A stretch of 6,178 nucleotides of DNA from Pseudomonadota bacterium. Lineage in GTDB: Bacteria > Desulfobacterota > Desulfobacteria > Desulfobacterales > RPRI01. Made by a program: the position numbers and the translations under genes. Positions 1 to 6,178 of the stretch are shown piece by piece (positions within the stretch are counted from its first letter, which is position 1; each line of letters opens with the position of its first letter). The DNA is taken from the NCBI GenBank assembly GCA_018819005.1, contig JAHJQU010000511.1, forward strand, positions 1-6,178, written 5' to 3'. The notes under the pieces were generated by a model. That model did not search any database, was not told the origin of the DNA, and worked only from the letters and a program-made list of their open reading frames with translations.

Positions 1-118
1 GAATATTCTCTGAAATAATCTTTAACACCTTTGTTGTTATGAAATCTATTTGGTTTCCAAGATTTTTCAGAAGATAAAAAGATTTTTGTGCTTTACCTTT
101 AGGTTCGAAATTAGCCAT
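1..118 (-). CDS. Unrecognised protein, N-terminal 39 residues (continues off the left edge)
   Basis: The ATG at 118-116 opens a frame with no stop to the window edge; it reads MANFEPKGKAQKSFYLLKNL at the start, then a second helical stretch around FITTKVLKIISENI. I do not recognise the family. The visible part is lysine-rich, probably helical, AT-rich, and without a signal peptide or membrane segment. It lies 27 bases after the second-frame stop of the GIY-YIG-like remnant, on the same strand as the methylase operon, so it is probably co-transcribed with it. It might be a further defence component, a toxin-antitoxin member or an unrelated cargo gene; the visible portion does not decide. It does not look like the start of a helicase or of a second methylase. 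Confidence 0.65.
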   Translation of the reverse strand, partial: MANFEPKGKAQKSFYLLKNLGNQIDFITTKVLKIISENI

Positions 119-123
119 AATAG

Positions 124-128
124 CCTCC
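124..128 (-). promoter_or_regulatory. Ribosome binding site of the left-edge gene
   Basis: GGAGG lies 5 bases before the ATG at 118-116, an almost ideal Shine-Dalgarno placement. It is the main evidence that the short left-edge frame is a real gene. Confidence 0.8.
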
Positions 129-145
129 AATTTTAAGCGTCTATA

Positions 146-293
146 TTATTTGACAGTAGCTGATTCTCCCACATCAAGCAGATAATATCTACCATCACGA
201 TTAATGGATGGCATATACCCCAGAGCTATCTTGCAGATTGGTTGTATTTGTACACGGGCCTTCGAACGAATAAATACCGATACTGATACTCAT
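146..293 (-). pseudogene. GIY-YIG-like protein, frameshifted and 3'-truncated
   Basis: From the ATG at 293 the frame reads 30 codons: MSISIGIYSFEG at the start, SGVYAI near the end, then TAA (203-201). Removing one C at 206 or 207 joins it to the other frame, which reads INRDGRYYLLDVGESATVK and stops at TAA (148-146). The rebuilt product matches my recollection of a small family of about 100 residues in which GVYAI and DVGES correspond to the GIY and YIG strands of the GIY-YIG nuclease fold. In that family a TR-ENHDR-like segment with the presumed key arginine should follow VK; it is missing here, because the next gene's ribosome binding site begins 18 bases after the stop. Two separate lesions (a one-base insertion and loss of the 3' half) argue against a simple sequencing error. 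A 30-residue peptide could still be made. The frames are seen directly; the family assignment is from memory. Confidence 0.7.
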
Positions 294-299
294 TACACA

Positions 300-305
300 C
301 TCCTT
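300..305 (-). promoter_or_regulatory. Ribosome binding site of the GIY-YIG-like remnant
   Basis: AAGGAG overlaps the methylase TAA stop and sits 6 bases before the ATG at 293-291. This strong, well-spaced site supports 293 as the ancestral start and shows that the gene was translated directly behind the methylase. Confidence 0.8.
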
Positions 306-3300
306 ATGTATTACAAGTTGCCCCGAAAGCATCCCTGCAGGCAGTTCGGAAATCTTCAGATAGTTTAAGATCGGAGAGGATCAGGTCATATTCTTCAGCA
401 GTGAGGCGGTAGAGATGGGCGACGCGGGCGTCCAGGCTGGCTTCAAGGGAAAGAATATTTGAATGTTGATTGTCTTGGGTCGGTGATAGAATCTGACTGA
501 CTATCTCGGAAATTTTTTCGTTTTCAGGCGGTTCAGGAATCGGGAGCGGCGAAATATACATGGGTTTGAACTCGACAAAGCCGCCCTGGCGCTCGGCGGC
601 ACTATTAAAAACCAGGTAGTGACAGATTCGGGAATTCAAAATACCCAACAGGTAAAGGCTGTCTGAAACAATAAGTGGAGATGGCGCGTTCACATGAAAA
701 CCTGTATTTTCAAACGAGAACCCGGGTTCTGTCCCAAGATTTCCCCAAATAATCTTTGGTTGTTCAAATTCTTTCCAGTATGCAATATTATCCTGAATTT
801 CGTACCATTTATAACTACCCGGTTTTCTGCCGCCCTGTATGCCAGGCATGAGCTTGTCTTTAAACTGAACCAAATAATCATGAATAGCAGGATATTTGTT
901 GATTTCAATGCCATGCCGGGTAAAAATCAGCCAGAGATCCTGCGGTTCAATATGCCATCGTTTAATATCTCTGCCACGCAGCAGCGGCTTTAATACTTCA
1001 GCAGACGATGGATGCTCTGCAATAAGCCTGTCCCGTGTTGAGCGATCCACCACAAATGCTTCATTCAGCCCTGTTTTAATTCCATAGTAAATCCGTTCAT
1101 TACAAAACTCTTTCAGCGTCTTACCAGCGCTGCGAAGCTTTTCAAGCAGACTGAGTTTAACAGGAGATCCAATATGCCATCCATCCGGCTTCAGCCTTTC
1201 TTGGGGAAGTTCAAAGCTCCGGGAGATAAAAACTTCCGGAAACTCGGCAATAGGCAAACCAGCGTCCCAGCTCAGAACCCGGACGCTATGATCCGGAACA
1301 GCAGCTACAATGCCCTGATGTTTTTCCTGAAAACGTTTGGATGCTCCGGTTATAGAGGCGATTGCAGCCTTTTGGGCAATGATTATGCTGGGATACGAAA
1401 TAGCGGTAAATACGGGCGCATCGCCAAAATCAATTAATTGAAGGATGCGGGTTTTGGTTCTTAAAAAAGTCCTCAGTTTTTCGCCATAGTCGGAACGAAA
1501 ATATTTATTGGATGTTATCAGGGTAAGTATGCCTTTCGATTTCAGCAAATTAATCCCCTGCTCAAAGAAATACACATACAGGTCTGATGTGCCGGTGTAA
1601 CATGATTTATATTGCTCCTTCAGGTCTGGTTTCAGCTTTTTTATCAACTCGTGCCGCACATACGGCGGGTTGCCGATGACGATATCAAAGCCGTCTGTCA
1701 GGCCGAACATCCATTCAGGTTCAAAAAAAACCGCCGAATGAATCTGATCAAAAGGATTCCATTCAGCCAGTTGTTCCGATGCAACATCTCCAAAGCTGTT
1801 TTTCAGAGCGTCTTTCAAATCATCCCGCTTCTGTCTTTCTTCATCTTTTAAGTTCTTTTTTTGCGTGTATCTTCGGGCAAAAAAGATTTTCTTCCGTATC
1901 TGTTTCAATTGTTCTTTGATTTTAATGCCTGCCGGAGACGGCAACCCTCCCTCTTCTTTTCCGAGTTTTATGAGCGTGTTTGCTGCAACCAGCTTGGTTT
2001 CCAAATTGGGTAGTGAAATTACACCCCGGTTCGGTCTGGCATCATCCACCGTCTGCTCTGCCACAAGGGATATGAAAAACCGCAGCTTGCTGATCTGAAC
2101 GGCAATCTGCTGGATATCCACACCAAAGATGCAGTTTTCTATTAAAAACAACTTACGGAGATAATCCAGTTCATGATGTTCATCTTCAAAGGACTGCCGG
2201 ATGTATTCGATACGCTGCTCTGCGCTTTCAATAGCCTTGGCTCGTATTTCGTCATCAACCATCTGCTCGGCCAGATTCCGGTCGTTTTCAGCCTTGCGGA
2301 GCTGGGCTTCCTTCCATTTCCGGTTGCTGGGATCGAGTTTGGAAAGCAGGTTGACCATCCGATGCAAGACACCCATCGGGAATGCGCCCGACCCGCACGC
2401 CGGATCAAGAATCTTGCATTCGCTTATAAAACGGATCAGGTGATCCGTGTCCGATTCATTTTTATAAAAAGGATTATCTGTGGTGGTATAATCGAATAAC
2501 TGCTCCAACTGATTGCGAATCTGGTCCTTATTTTTCTTATGCAGCTTTTTGATCTTAAAAGCGATCTTTGGCTGAATACGTTTTTTGTTTCCGAAAATAT
2601 CGGTTTGCGACTCCGGGTTTGCCAGAACATCGTTTAAATGCCTCTCGCGCTCATCAATCACCCGGGTCTCCAGATAAGCCTTAAGGCTTTCATCCGCCAT
2701 ATAATCTACAATTTCGCGCGGAGTATAAAATGAACCGGTTTGTTTGCGCGCTGTTGTCTGTGTTTCCGGCGTGTAGCTGGCCAGAAGATTCTCAAACACC
2801 TTGCCCAGCAATTCAGGGTCGAGGGCAATTTCTTCCTCAAGCGGCGTGTTTTCCGTAATGGTGAATTTGTAGCTGCTCAGAATTTCGATGATTCCGGTAG
2901 CTTTTTCACGCGATTTCTTTTTGTCGCCGCCAAAATCGTCGCTGAAATCCAGATTATCAGCCTGACCGAAAAATAACATGTTCGGCACATCAGCCTGTTT
3001 TGAGGAAGTTTCAGAAAAACCGTCATACCGTTTTTCCGGATCATCACCGGTTTTCGGATAATCCAGGCATTCGAAAAGGCCGCCGTTCAAGAAGGGGATG
3101 GGCTCAAATAAACGGATTGCTTGCGTCGTATCCGTAAAATATTCGGCAAAGCGGTAAACCCTGTGATCCATATAATTTTCCGTAACTGCTTTCGGCCCCC
3201 GGTTTTTGGTGATAAATCTCCGGATGCCTGGTCTGTCACGGTTCATCTCTGTATTCAATGTGGCAAAAAACAGATTTTGCAAAATTGCCCGGTAATAGGT

Positions 3301-4236
3301 TGAACTGTCCGGGCTCTTCGGATCAAATGATTTTAAATTATTCACCAGCCGGTTTTTATTGAACAAATTATTTGGAATCAGGTTCTTTTCCCTGATAAAC
3401 CAGATAAATATCAGGCGTGTCAACAGGCGGATAACGCTGGTGGATGCATGCGTTTTATCGTCGGTGGGATCTGAAGCTGGTTTCGGGAACCGGACAATTT
3501 GTACTGCCCACAAATACCAGTTGAACAACTCCCGGTAGAACTTTTCGTTCAATGCTTTGGTATCCAGCGTTTTCTGCCAGGCGTTATGGAGTTCGACAAA
3601 GTTGCTGAAGCCGCGTTTGCGCGAGAGCTCATCAAATGAAAGGTCAAACAGGATTTCGATATGCGCCCGGTGGGGATTTTCTATCCGAATGTCTTTGATG
3701 AGAGTAACTTTCTCAAGGACATCCTTGCTGTCATCTTTTTTATGCAGCCTCCGATTAATGACGGATAGTGTCAGGCAGCCGCCGGTCTTAAAAAGAATCG
3801 TTGCCGGCATGGGAAACAGGCGGTTTACCTCGCGGGTGATGCGACTCAGCTCGGTTCTTGAATATTGGTCCTTACGGAGTTCAATGGCAAAGAACAAATA
3901 TGTTTCCATAATTGTCCGGTCTTCTTTGCCGTCTGGCAGTTTTGTTTTCACTTCCTTCTTGAAAAGAGTTTTGTCGAAATTCAATTCTTCGTTGGATAAT
4001 TGAAAAAGCAGATCGATATATTTCCAGTCCTCATACAGGGCTTTCTCTTCATTGAATTTTGAATCAGCGCCAATGAACGATTCTTTAAAAGCTTCACGGC
4101 TCGGTTTATCCAGCGGCGACTGGCGTTCGGTGTTGTACCCAAGAGTTTTGAAAAGGTTGAGGGCGTTTTCGGTTAGGCTGCCCTTAGCAAATGCCTGAAT
4201 GGATTCTCTGATATGTTGTCTGGTGACAGTTGACAT
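304..4236 (-). CDS. Eco57I-class N6-adenine DNA methyltransferase (type IIG / PglX / DrmMI-like)
   Basis: A complete 1310-residue protein expected to transfer a methyl group from S-adenosylmethionine to adenine N6 at a specific DNA site. Seen directly: a KQTGSFYTPREIVDYM block (498-513), motif I DPACGSGAFP (611-620) for SAM binding, FGVDIQQIAVQISKLR (704-719) as the following acidic-loop region, and catalytic motif IV NPPY (856-859). GTSDLYVYFFEQG (882-894) and GILTLITSNKYF (902-913) continue the catalytic fold. The C-terminus (about 1010-1235) looks like a TaqI-type target-recognition region, with LLRGRDIKRW (1085-1094), KIIWG (1161-1165) and YISPLPIPEPP (1227-1237). The N-terminal 480 residues are conserved in this family as I recall it, including FPMPATILF (141-149) and LLTRLIFIWFIREKNLIP (271-288), but I see no confident PD-(D/E)xK nuclease signature. 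The ATG at 4236 is 3 bases after the ORF6N stop and lacks a Shine-Dalgarno sequence. Methylase identity is firm; restriction activity and system type remain open. Confidence 0.95.
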   Translation of the reverse strand: MSTVTRQHIRESIQAFAKGSLTENALNLFKTLGYNTERQSPLDKPSREAFKESFIGADSKFNEEKALYEDWKYIDLLFQLSNEELNFDKTLFKKEVKTKLPDGKEDRTIMETYLFFAIELRKDQYSRTELSRITREVNRLFPMPATILFKTGGCLTLSVINRRLHKKDDSKDVLEKVTLIKDIRIENPHRAHIEILFDLSFDELSRKRGFSNFVELHNAWQKTLDTKALNEKFYRELFNWYLWAVQIVRFPKPASDPTDDKTHASTSVIRLLTRLIFIWFIREKNLIPNNLFNKNRLVNNLKSFDPKSPDSSTYYRAILQNLFFATLNTEMNRDRPGIRRFITKNRGPKAVTENYMDHRVYRFAEYFTDTTQAIRLFEPIPFLNGGLFECLDYPKTGDDPEKRYDGFSETSSKQADVPNMLFFGQADNLDFSDDFGGDKKKSREKATGIIEILSSYKFTITENTPLEEEIALDPELLGKVFENLLASYTPETQTTARKQTGSFYTPREIVDYMADESLKAYLETRVIDERERHLNDVLANPESQTDIFGNKKRIQPKIAFKIKKLHKKNKDQIRNQLEQLFDYTTTDNPFYKNESDTDHLIRFISECKILDPACGSGAFPMGVLHRMVNLLSKLDPSNRKWKEAQLRKAENDRNLAEQMVDDEIRAKAIESAEQRIEYIRQSFEDEHHELDYLRKLFLIENCIFGVDIQQIAVQISKLRFFISLVAEQTVDDARPNRGVISLPNLETKLVAANTLIKLGKEEGGLPSPAGIKIKEQLKQIRKKIFFARRYTQKKNLKDEERQKRDDLKDALKNSFGDVASEQLAEWNPFDQIHSAVFFEPEWMFGLTDGFDIVIGNPPYVRHELIKKLKPDLKEQYKSCYTGTSDLYVYFFEQGINLLKSKGILTLITSNKYFRSDYGEKLRTFLRTKTRILQLIDFGDAPVFTAISYPSIIIAQKAAIASITGASKRFQEKHQGIVAAVPDHSVRVLSWDAGLPIAEFPEVFISRSFELPQERLKPDGWHIGSPVKLSLLEKLRSAGKTLKEFCNERIYYGIKTGLNEAFVVDRSTRDRLIAEHPSSAEVLKPLLRGRDIKRWHIEPQDLWLIFTRHGIEINKYPAIHDYLVQFKDKLMPGIQGGRKPGSYKWYEIQDNIAYWKEFEQPKIIWGNLGTEPGFSFENTGFHVNAPSPLIVSDSLYLLGILNSRICHYLVFNSAAERQGGFVEFKPMYISPLPIPEPPENEKISEIVSQILSPTQDNQHSNILSLEASLDARVAHLYRLTAEEYDLILSDLKLSEDFRTACRDAFGATCNT

Positions 4237-4239
4237 AAA

Positions 4240-4812
4240 TTATTTTACAGTTTTAAAACCACTAGGTTTACGGGGTTCTTTTTCCTGAATTATTAGTTGT
4301 TTTATTGCTTCAAAAATCAATCTGAATTTTTCATCGTGCTTTTCAAAACGATCATTGGTGACTTTTTCAAGCTCTTTTATTTTATTAACAAGTTCTTTAT
4401 TACCCTGCAAAAGTTTTCTTATTTGCACAAAAGTGCGCATAACAGCGATGTTTACTTCTATGGCTCTTTTGCTTTTCAGCACACCGGAAAGCATAGCAAC
4501 ACCCTGTTCTGTGAAAGCAAAAGGCAAATATTTGCTGTGTTGTCCACGACCTTTCTTTAAGGTCACAATTTGTGATCTTAGAGCTTGCCCATTTGAGTTT
4601 ACAGACTGTGACTTAAAATCATTGAATTCCTGAACAGTTAACTCAAACATAAAATCTTCAGGGAACCGGTCTATGTTTCTTTTTACAGCTTGTTTTAAAA
4701 CTCTTGTTTCAACTCCGTAAAGAGAGGCCAGATGAAAGTCAAGCATGACCTTCTCTCCTCTGATAAGAAATATCTGTGAAGCAATATTTTCTTCTTTAAT
4801 AATAAGTTTCAT
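4240..4812 (-). CDS. ORF6N-domain DNA-binding protein
   Basis: This 190-residue protein begins with an ORF6N domain (about residues 8-95), carrying the typical IFLIRGEKVMLDFHLASLYGVETRVLKQAVKRN-type start: 'LASLYGVETRVLKQAVKRN' at 28-46, then 'RFPEDFMFELT' at 49-59. A conserved block containing AFTEQGVAMLSGVLKSKRA (99-117) and VMRTFVQIRK (124-133) follows. A charged coiled-coil-like helix (about 135-178) and a basic tail complete it. ORF6N is related to KilA-N-type DNA-binding domains of phages and large viruses and is common beside bacterial restriction genes; its role there is not established. The ATG at 4812 is favoured because an in-frame TGA lies 15 bases upstream, though no clear ribosome binding site precedes it. 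The methylase starts 3 bases after its stop, which argues for one transcript. Regulation of the operon or an accessory defence role is inference. It is AT-richer than the methylase. Confidence 0.9.
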   Translation of the reverse strand: MKLIIKEENIASQIFLIRGEKVMLDFHLASLYGVETRVLKQAVKRNIDRFPEDFMFELTVQEFNDFKSQSVNSNGQALRSQIVTLKKGRGQHSKYLPFAFTEQGVAMLSGVLKSKRAIEVNIAVMRTFVQIRKLLQGNKELVNKIKELEKVTNDRFEKHDEKFRLIFEAIKQLIIQEKEPRKPSGFKTVK

Positions 4813-4937
4813 AGCTTTTTTGAATCAGCGAGCTGACCTCTTTTATTAACAGGTTCTAAAATAATACCGATCGCATACGTGGTTTCTATCAATCTATTTG
4901 AAGATAATGCAAAAACATTGCTGCCAGCCTGATACAT
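4809..4937 (-). CDS. Possible small protein of 42 residues, overlapping the ORF6N start
   Basis: An ATG at 4937-4935 opens a 42-codon frame beginning MYQAGSNVFALSS. Its TGA stop overlaps the ORF6N ATG in the four bases ATGA, the classic arrangement for translational coupling. The frame stays open upstream to a TGA at 4994-4992, inside the helicase 3' end, so a longer product from a non-ATG start such as CTG at 4982 is conceivable. The peptide has mixed composition, no membrane segment and no cysteine. I do not recognise a family. Against it: no Shine-Dalgarno sequence precedes the ATG (the nearest G-rich run lies in the stem-loop, too far upstream), and an open frame this short can arise by chance. 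It could be a real small protein, a leader for ORF6N, or the remnant of a longer gene. Confidence 0.3.
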   Translation of the reverse strand: MYQAGSNVFALSSNRLIETTYAIGIILEPVNKRGQLADSKKL

Positions 4938-4963
4938 AAAGGAGTCGAATTCGACCCCTTTTT
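4813..4963 (-). other. Spacer between helicase and ORF6N gene
   Basis: This AT-rich gap contains a stem-loop just after the helicase stop and a 42-codon open frame that overlaps the ORF6N start (both listed separately). A TATTAT hexamer at 4866-4861 (minus strand) could serve as a -10 element for ORF6N and the methylase. No good -35 element lies 16-18 bases upstream; TTGATA occurs, but with a 20-base gap. The imperfect palindrome TCAGCGAGCTGA (4825-4836) lies 12 bases before the ORF6N ATG. Whether ORF6N and the methylase have their own promoter or are read through from the helicase cannot be settled by eye. Confidence 0.4.
4938..4961 (-). terminator. Stem-loop after the helicase stop codon (weak terminator or processing hairpin)
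   Basis: Two bases after the TAG, the minus-strand RNA can pair AAAGGGGUCG with CGACUCCUUU around an AAUU loop: 10 base pairs including one G-U. In this direction only the three U of the stem follow before AUGUAUC, so it is a poor intrinsic terminator for the helicase message and may act as an attenuator or a 3'-end stabiliser. Read on the plus strand, the same element has an A-C mismatch but is followed by a U-rich tail (UUUUUCUAUUUU), so it could stop antisense transcription entering the helicase gene. The structure is seen directly; its function is inferred. Confidence 0.45.
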
Positions 4964-6178
4964 CTATTTTATTACCAGCCAGGTAACCAGCTCAAAATTA
5001 TTCATATCATTTATCTGTTTTGATTTCGGTATGAGCAGGGCTCCCCGGTCGGTAGTCAGCTTCTGGGCGCTGCGCTTTTTAAATACACGACAGATTTCGT
5101 CAATGGCCTGACGAAGCAGCTCGGTATATTTACCCATATCCTTTCCCTGATTTGTTTCGGCATTAAACATTCCGCAGAGTTCTTCAAAAGGCTCCTTCCT
5201 GCCCTGGCACATCAGGCGATAGATTTCCAGAATCTGCTTTGCGTTGGTGTAATTGAAACGGACTACGCCGTCTTCGCGGATGTAAACCAGGAAATAAGGC
5301 TGAAGCGGGTTTATCTCTTCATTGCCGCCGGTATCGCCTTTTTGTTTCAGGCAGTAAACCACACCCGGCTTTATTATCTCTTTTTCCGCCGCTGAAAATC
5401 GGTTCGATTCGAGATGATGTGAATTTGCGCTTGAAGGTGAAGGCACTACAGAATATAAGCCGAATGGAGCTTCCTGCAGTTTCTTCCTGTTGTTCTCCAT
5501 GAAGTTCATCAGCTCAATTCTGAAATCATCAAGGGTAAAATCGGTAAGAGAGATACTTTCACTCATATCTTCCAGATCGAGCACCTCGTCTTTCAGTTTT
5601 TTCAACTGCCGGTTTCTGAACTTTAAATCTTCTTCAATCAGTTCTTCAATCTGAGCAGTGTTTAAGATATTGTCTTCCCCGGTTGCTGTGACATCCACCA
5701 GCGCCATACGTGCTTCAACACGCTCTTTCAGGTTGATGTAGTTGTCAAGGTCTTTTGTAGGCCAGAAATTTACAAGTTGAATCCGGGTGTTCCTGCTTCC
5801 TATTCTGTCGATACGCCCAAATCGCTGAATGATGCGGACAGGATTCCAGTGAATGTCATAATTGATGAGATAATCGCAATCCTGTAGGTTCTGTCCTTCG
5901 CTGATACAGTCTGTGGCAATAATAATATCAATTTCACCTTCCTGCGGCATCGATTTCATCTTTGCCCGGTTCTTTGCTATGGGCGAAAAGTTTGAAAGAA
6001 TATTAGAATATTCGTTTCTCCCGAATGTGGTATGAGTGAAGCTTCCAGCTACAAGGGCAATGTTCAATCCAAGATCATTTTGAATCCAGCCTTTCAGGCA
6101 CTGGTAAAGGTAGAGGGCGGTATCGGCAAAGGCCGTAAATACGATTATTTTTTTATTGTTTTCGTTAAGCGGCTGACC
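4964..6178 (-). CDS. SNF2-family DNA helicase, C-terminal part (5' end outside window)
   Basis: The frame is open to the right edge and ends at TAG (4966-4964), so 404 C-terminal residues are visible. An apparent start at 6067 is an internal TTG; 37 further codons upstream read on without a stop and contain the motif IV-like KIIVFTAFAD (visible residues 10-19). Motif V ATDCISEGQNL is at about 88-98 and motif VI QRFGRIDRIGS at about 118-128, with the two arginines that contact ATP in superfamily 2 enzymes. This is RecA lobe 2 of a SNF2 translocase; lobe 1 (Walker A and B) must lie off-window. After it comes a charged helical stretch (about 175-205), then a C-terminal domain ending in FELVTWLVIK. 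That tail resembles 'helicase-related proteins' found with type III-like restriction clusters, some of which I recall having an N-terminal phospholipase D-like nuclease; this cannot be seen here. The alternative is a DISARM class 1 DrmD-like protein. Helicase identity is firm; the subfamily is inferred. Confidence 0.93.
   Translation of the reverse strand, partial: GQPLNENNKKIIVFTAFADTALYLYQCLKGWIQNDLGLNIALVAGSFTHTTFGRNEYSNILSNFSPIAKNRAKMKSMPQEGEIDIIIATDCISEGQNLQDCDYLINYDIHWNPVRIIQRFGRIDRIGSRNTRIQLVNFWPTKDLDNYINLKERVEARMALVDVTATGEDNILNTAQIEELIEEDLKFRNRQLKKLKDEVLDLEDMSESISLTDFTLDDFRIELMNFMENNRKKLQEAPFGLYSVVPSPSSANSHHLESNRFSAAEKEIIKPGVVYCLKQKGDTGGNEEINPLQPYFLVYIREDGVVRFNYTNAKQILEIYRLMCQGRKEPFEELCGMFNAETNQGKDMGKYTELLRQAIDEICRVFKKRSAQKLTTDRGALLIPKSKQINDMNNFELVTWLVIK

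Noticed and set aside
150..188. Plus-strand TTGACA (150-155) followed by TAATAT (183-188) as a promoter
   Set aside because: The gap of 27 bases is far from the usual 16-18, and no plus-strand gene follows.
694..2976. Several other open frames of 60-108 codons on both strands within the methylase
   Set aside because: All lie within the confirmed methylase frame, and none has a family signature in its translation.
3557..4003. Plus-strand open frame of 148 codons inside the methylase gene
   Set aside because: It is wholly antisense to conserved methylase coding sequence, has no recognisable domain, and its serine/arginine-rich product is typical of a shadow frame.
3682..4236. PD-(D/E)xK nuclease in the methylase N-terminus, making it a type IIG restriction enzyme
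   Set aside because: No convincing D followed by E-x-K pattern is visible in residues 1-185; a degenerate nuclease fold remains possible but is not supported by eye.
4297..4633. Plus-strand frames of 87 and 92 codons inside the ORF6N gene
   Set aside because: They are antisense to a well-supported ORF6N protein and have no coding character of their own.
4825..4836. TCAGCGAGCTGA near-palindrome upstream of ORF6N as an operator
   Set aside because: The arms are five bases around two central bases, with no second copy elsewhere that I could see; too short to claim a binding site.
4964..6067. Helicase gene starting at 6067
   Set aside because: The codon there is TTG inside a continuous frame. 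Upstream codons encode helicase motif IV and run to the window edge, so the real start is outside.
1..6178. CRISPR arrays, tRNA or rRNA genes, insertion sequences, attachment sites
   Set aside because: I found no regularly spaced repeats, cloverleaf-like sequence, transposase, terminal inverted repeats or duplicated ends.

Overview
The window reads entirely on the minus strand, right to left, and holds part of a DNA restriction or phage-defence operon. In transcription order it contains: the C-terminal 404 codons of a SNF2-type helicase (start beyond the right edge); a 151-base spacer with a stem-loop and a possible 42-codon ORF; an ORF6N-domain protein of 190 residues; a full-length 1310-residue Eco57I-class N6-adenine DNA methyltransferase; a broken GIY-YIG-like gene; and the first 39 codons of an unrecognised gene that runs off the left edge. 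No convincing plus-strand gene, tRNA, rRNA, CRISPR array or insertion sequence is visible.

The organism cannot be named from this window. Moderate GC content, AGGAG-type ribosome binding sites and a large Eco57I-type methylase next to an ORF6N gene are common in mobile defence regions of Bacteroidota, Chlorobiota and Desulfobacterota-like bacteria. That is a guess at lifestyle, not a classification. The ORF6N gene, the spacer and the left-edge gene look AT-richer than the methylase and helicase, as expected of a mosaic defence island.

A likely working model is as follows. The methyltransferase recognises and methylates a specific site through its C-terminal target-recognition region. The SNF2 helicase supplies ATP-driven DNA translocation or remodelling on unmodified DNA. 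From recall of the family, it may also carry a nuclease domain in the unseen N-terminus. The ORF6N protein, a DNA-binding domain type first known from phages, may regulate the operon or act as an accessory factor. The pairing resembles class 1 DISARM (drmD plus drmMI). It also resembles type III-like clusters that combine a helicase-related protein, DUF4391, a methylase and ORF6N. It matches neither exactly: no drmA, drmB or drmC, no separate DUF4391 gene and no Res subunit is visible.

The methylase start lies 3 bases after the ORF6N stop with no Shine-Dalgarno sequence, which suggests translational coupling. The damaged GIY-YIG-like gene and the new gene at the left edge mark the downstream side as a site of gene turnover.
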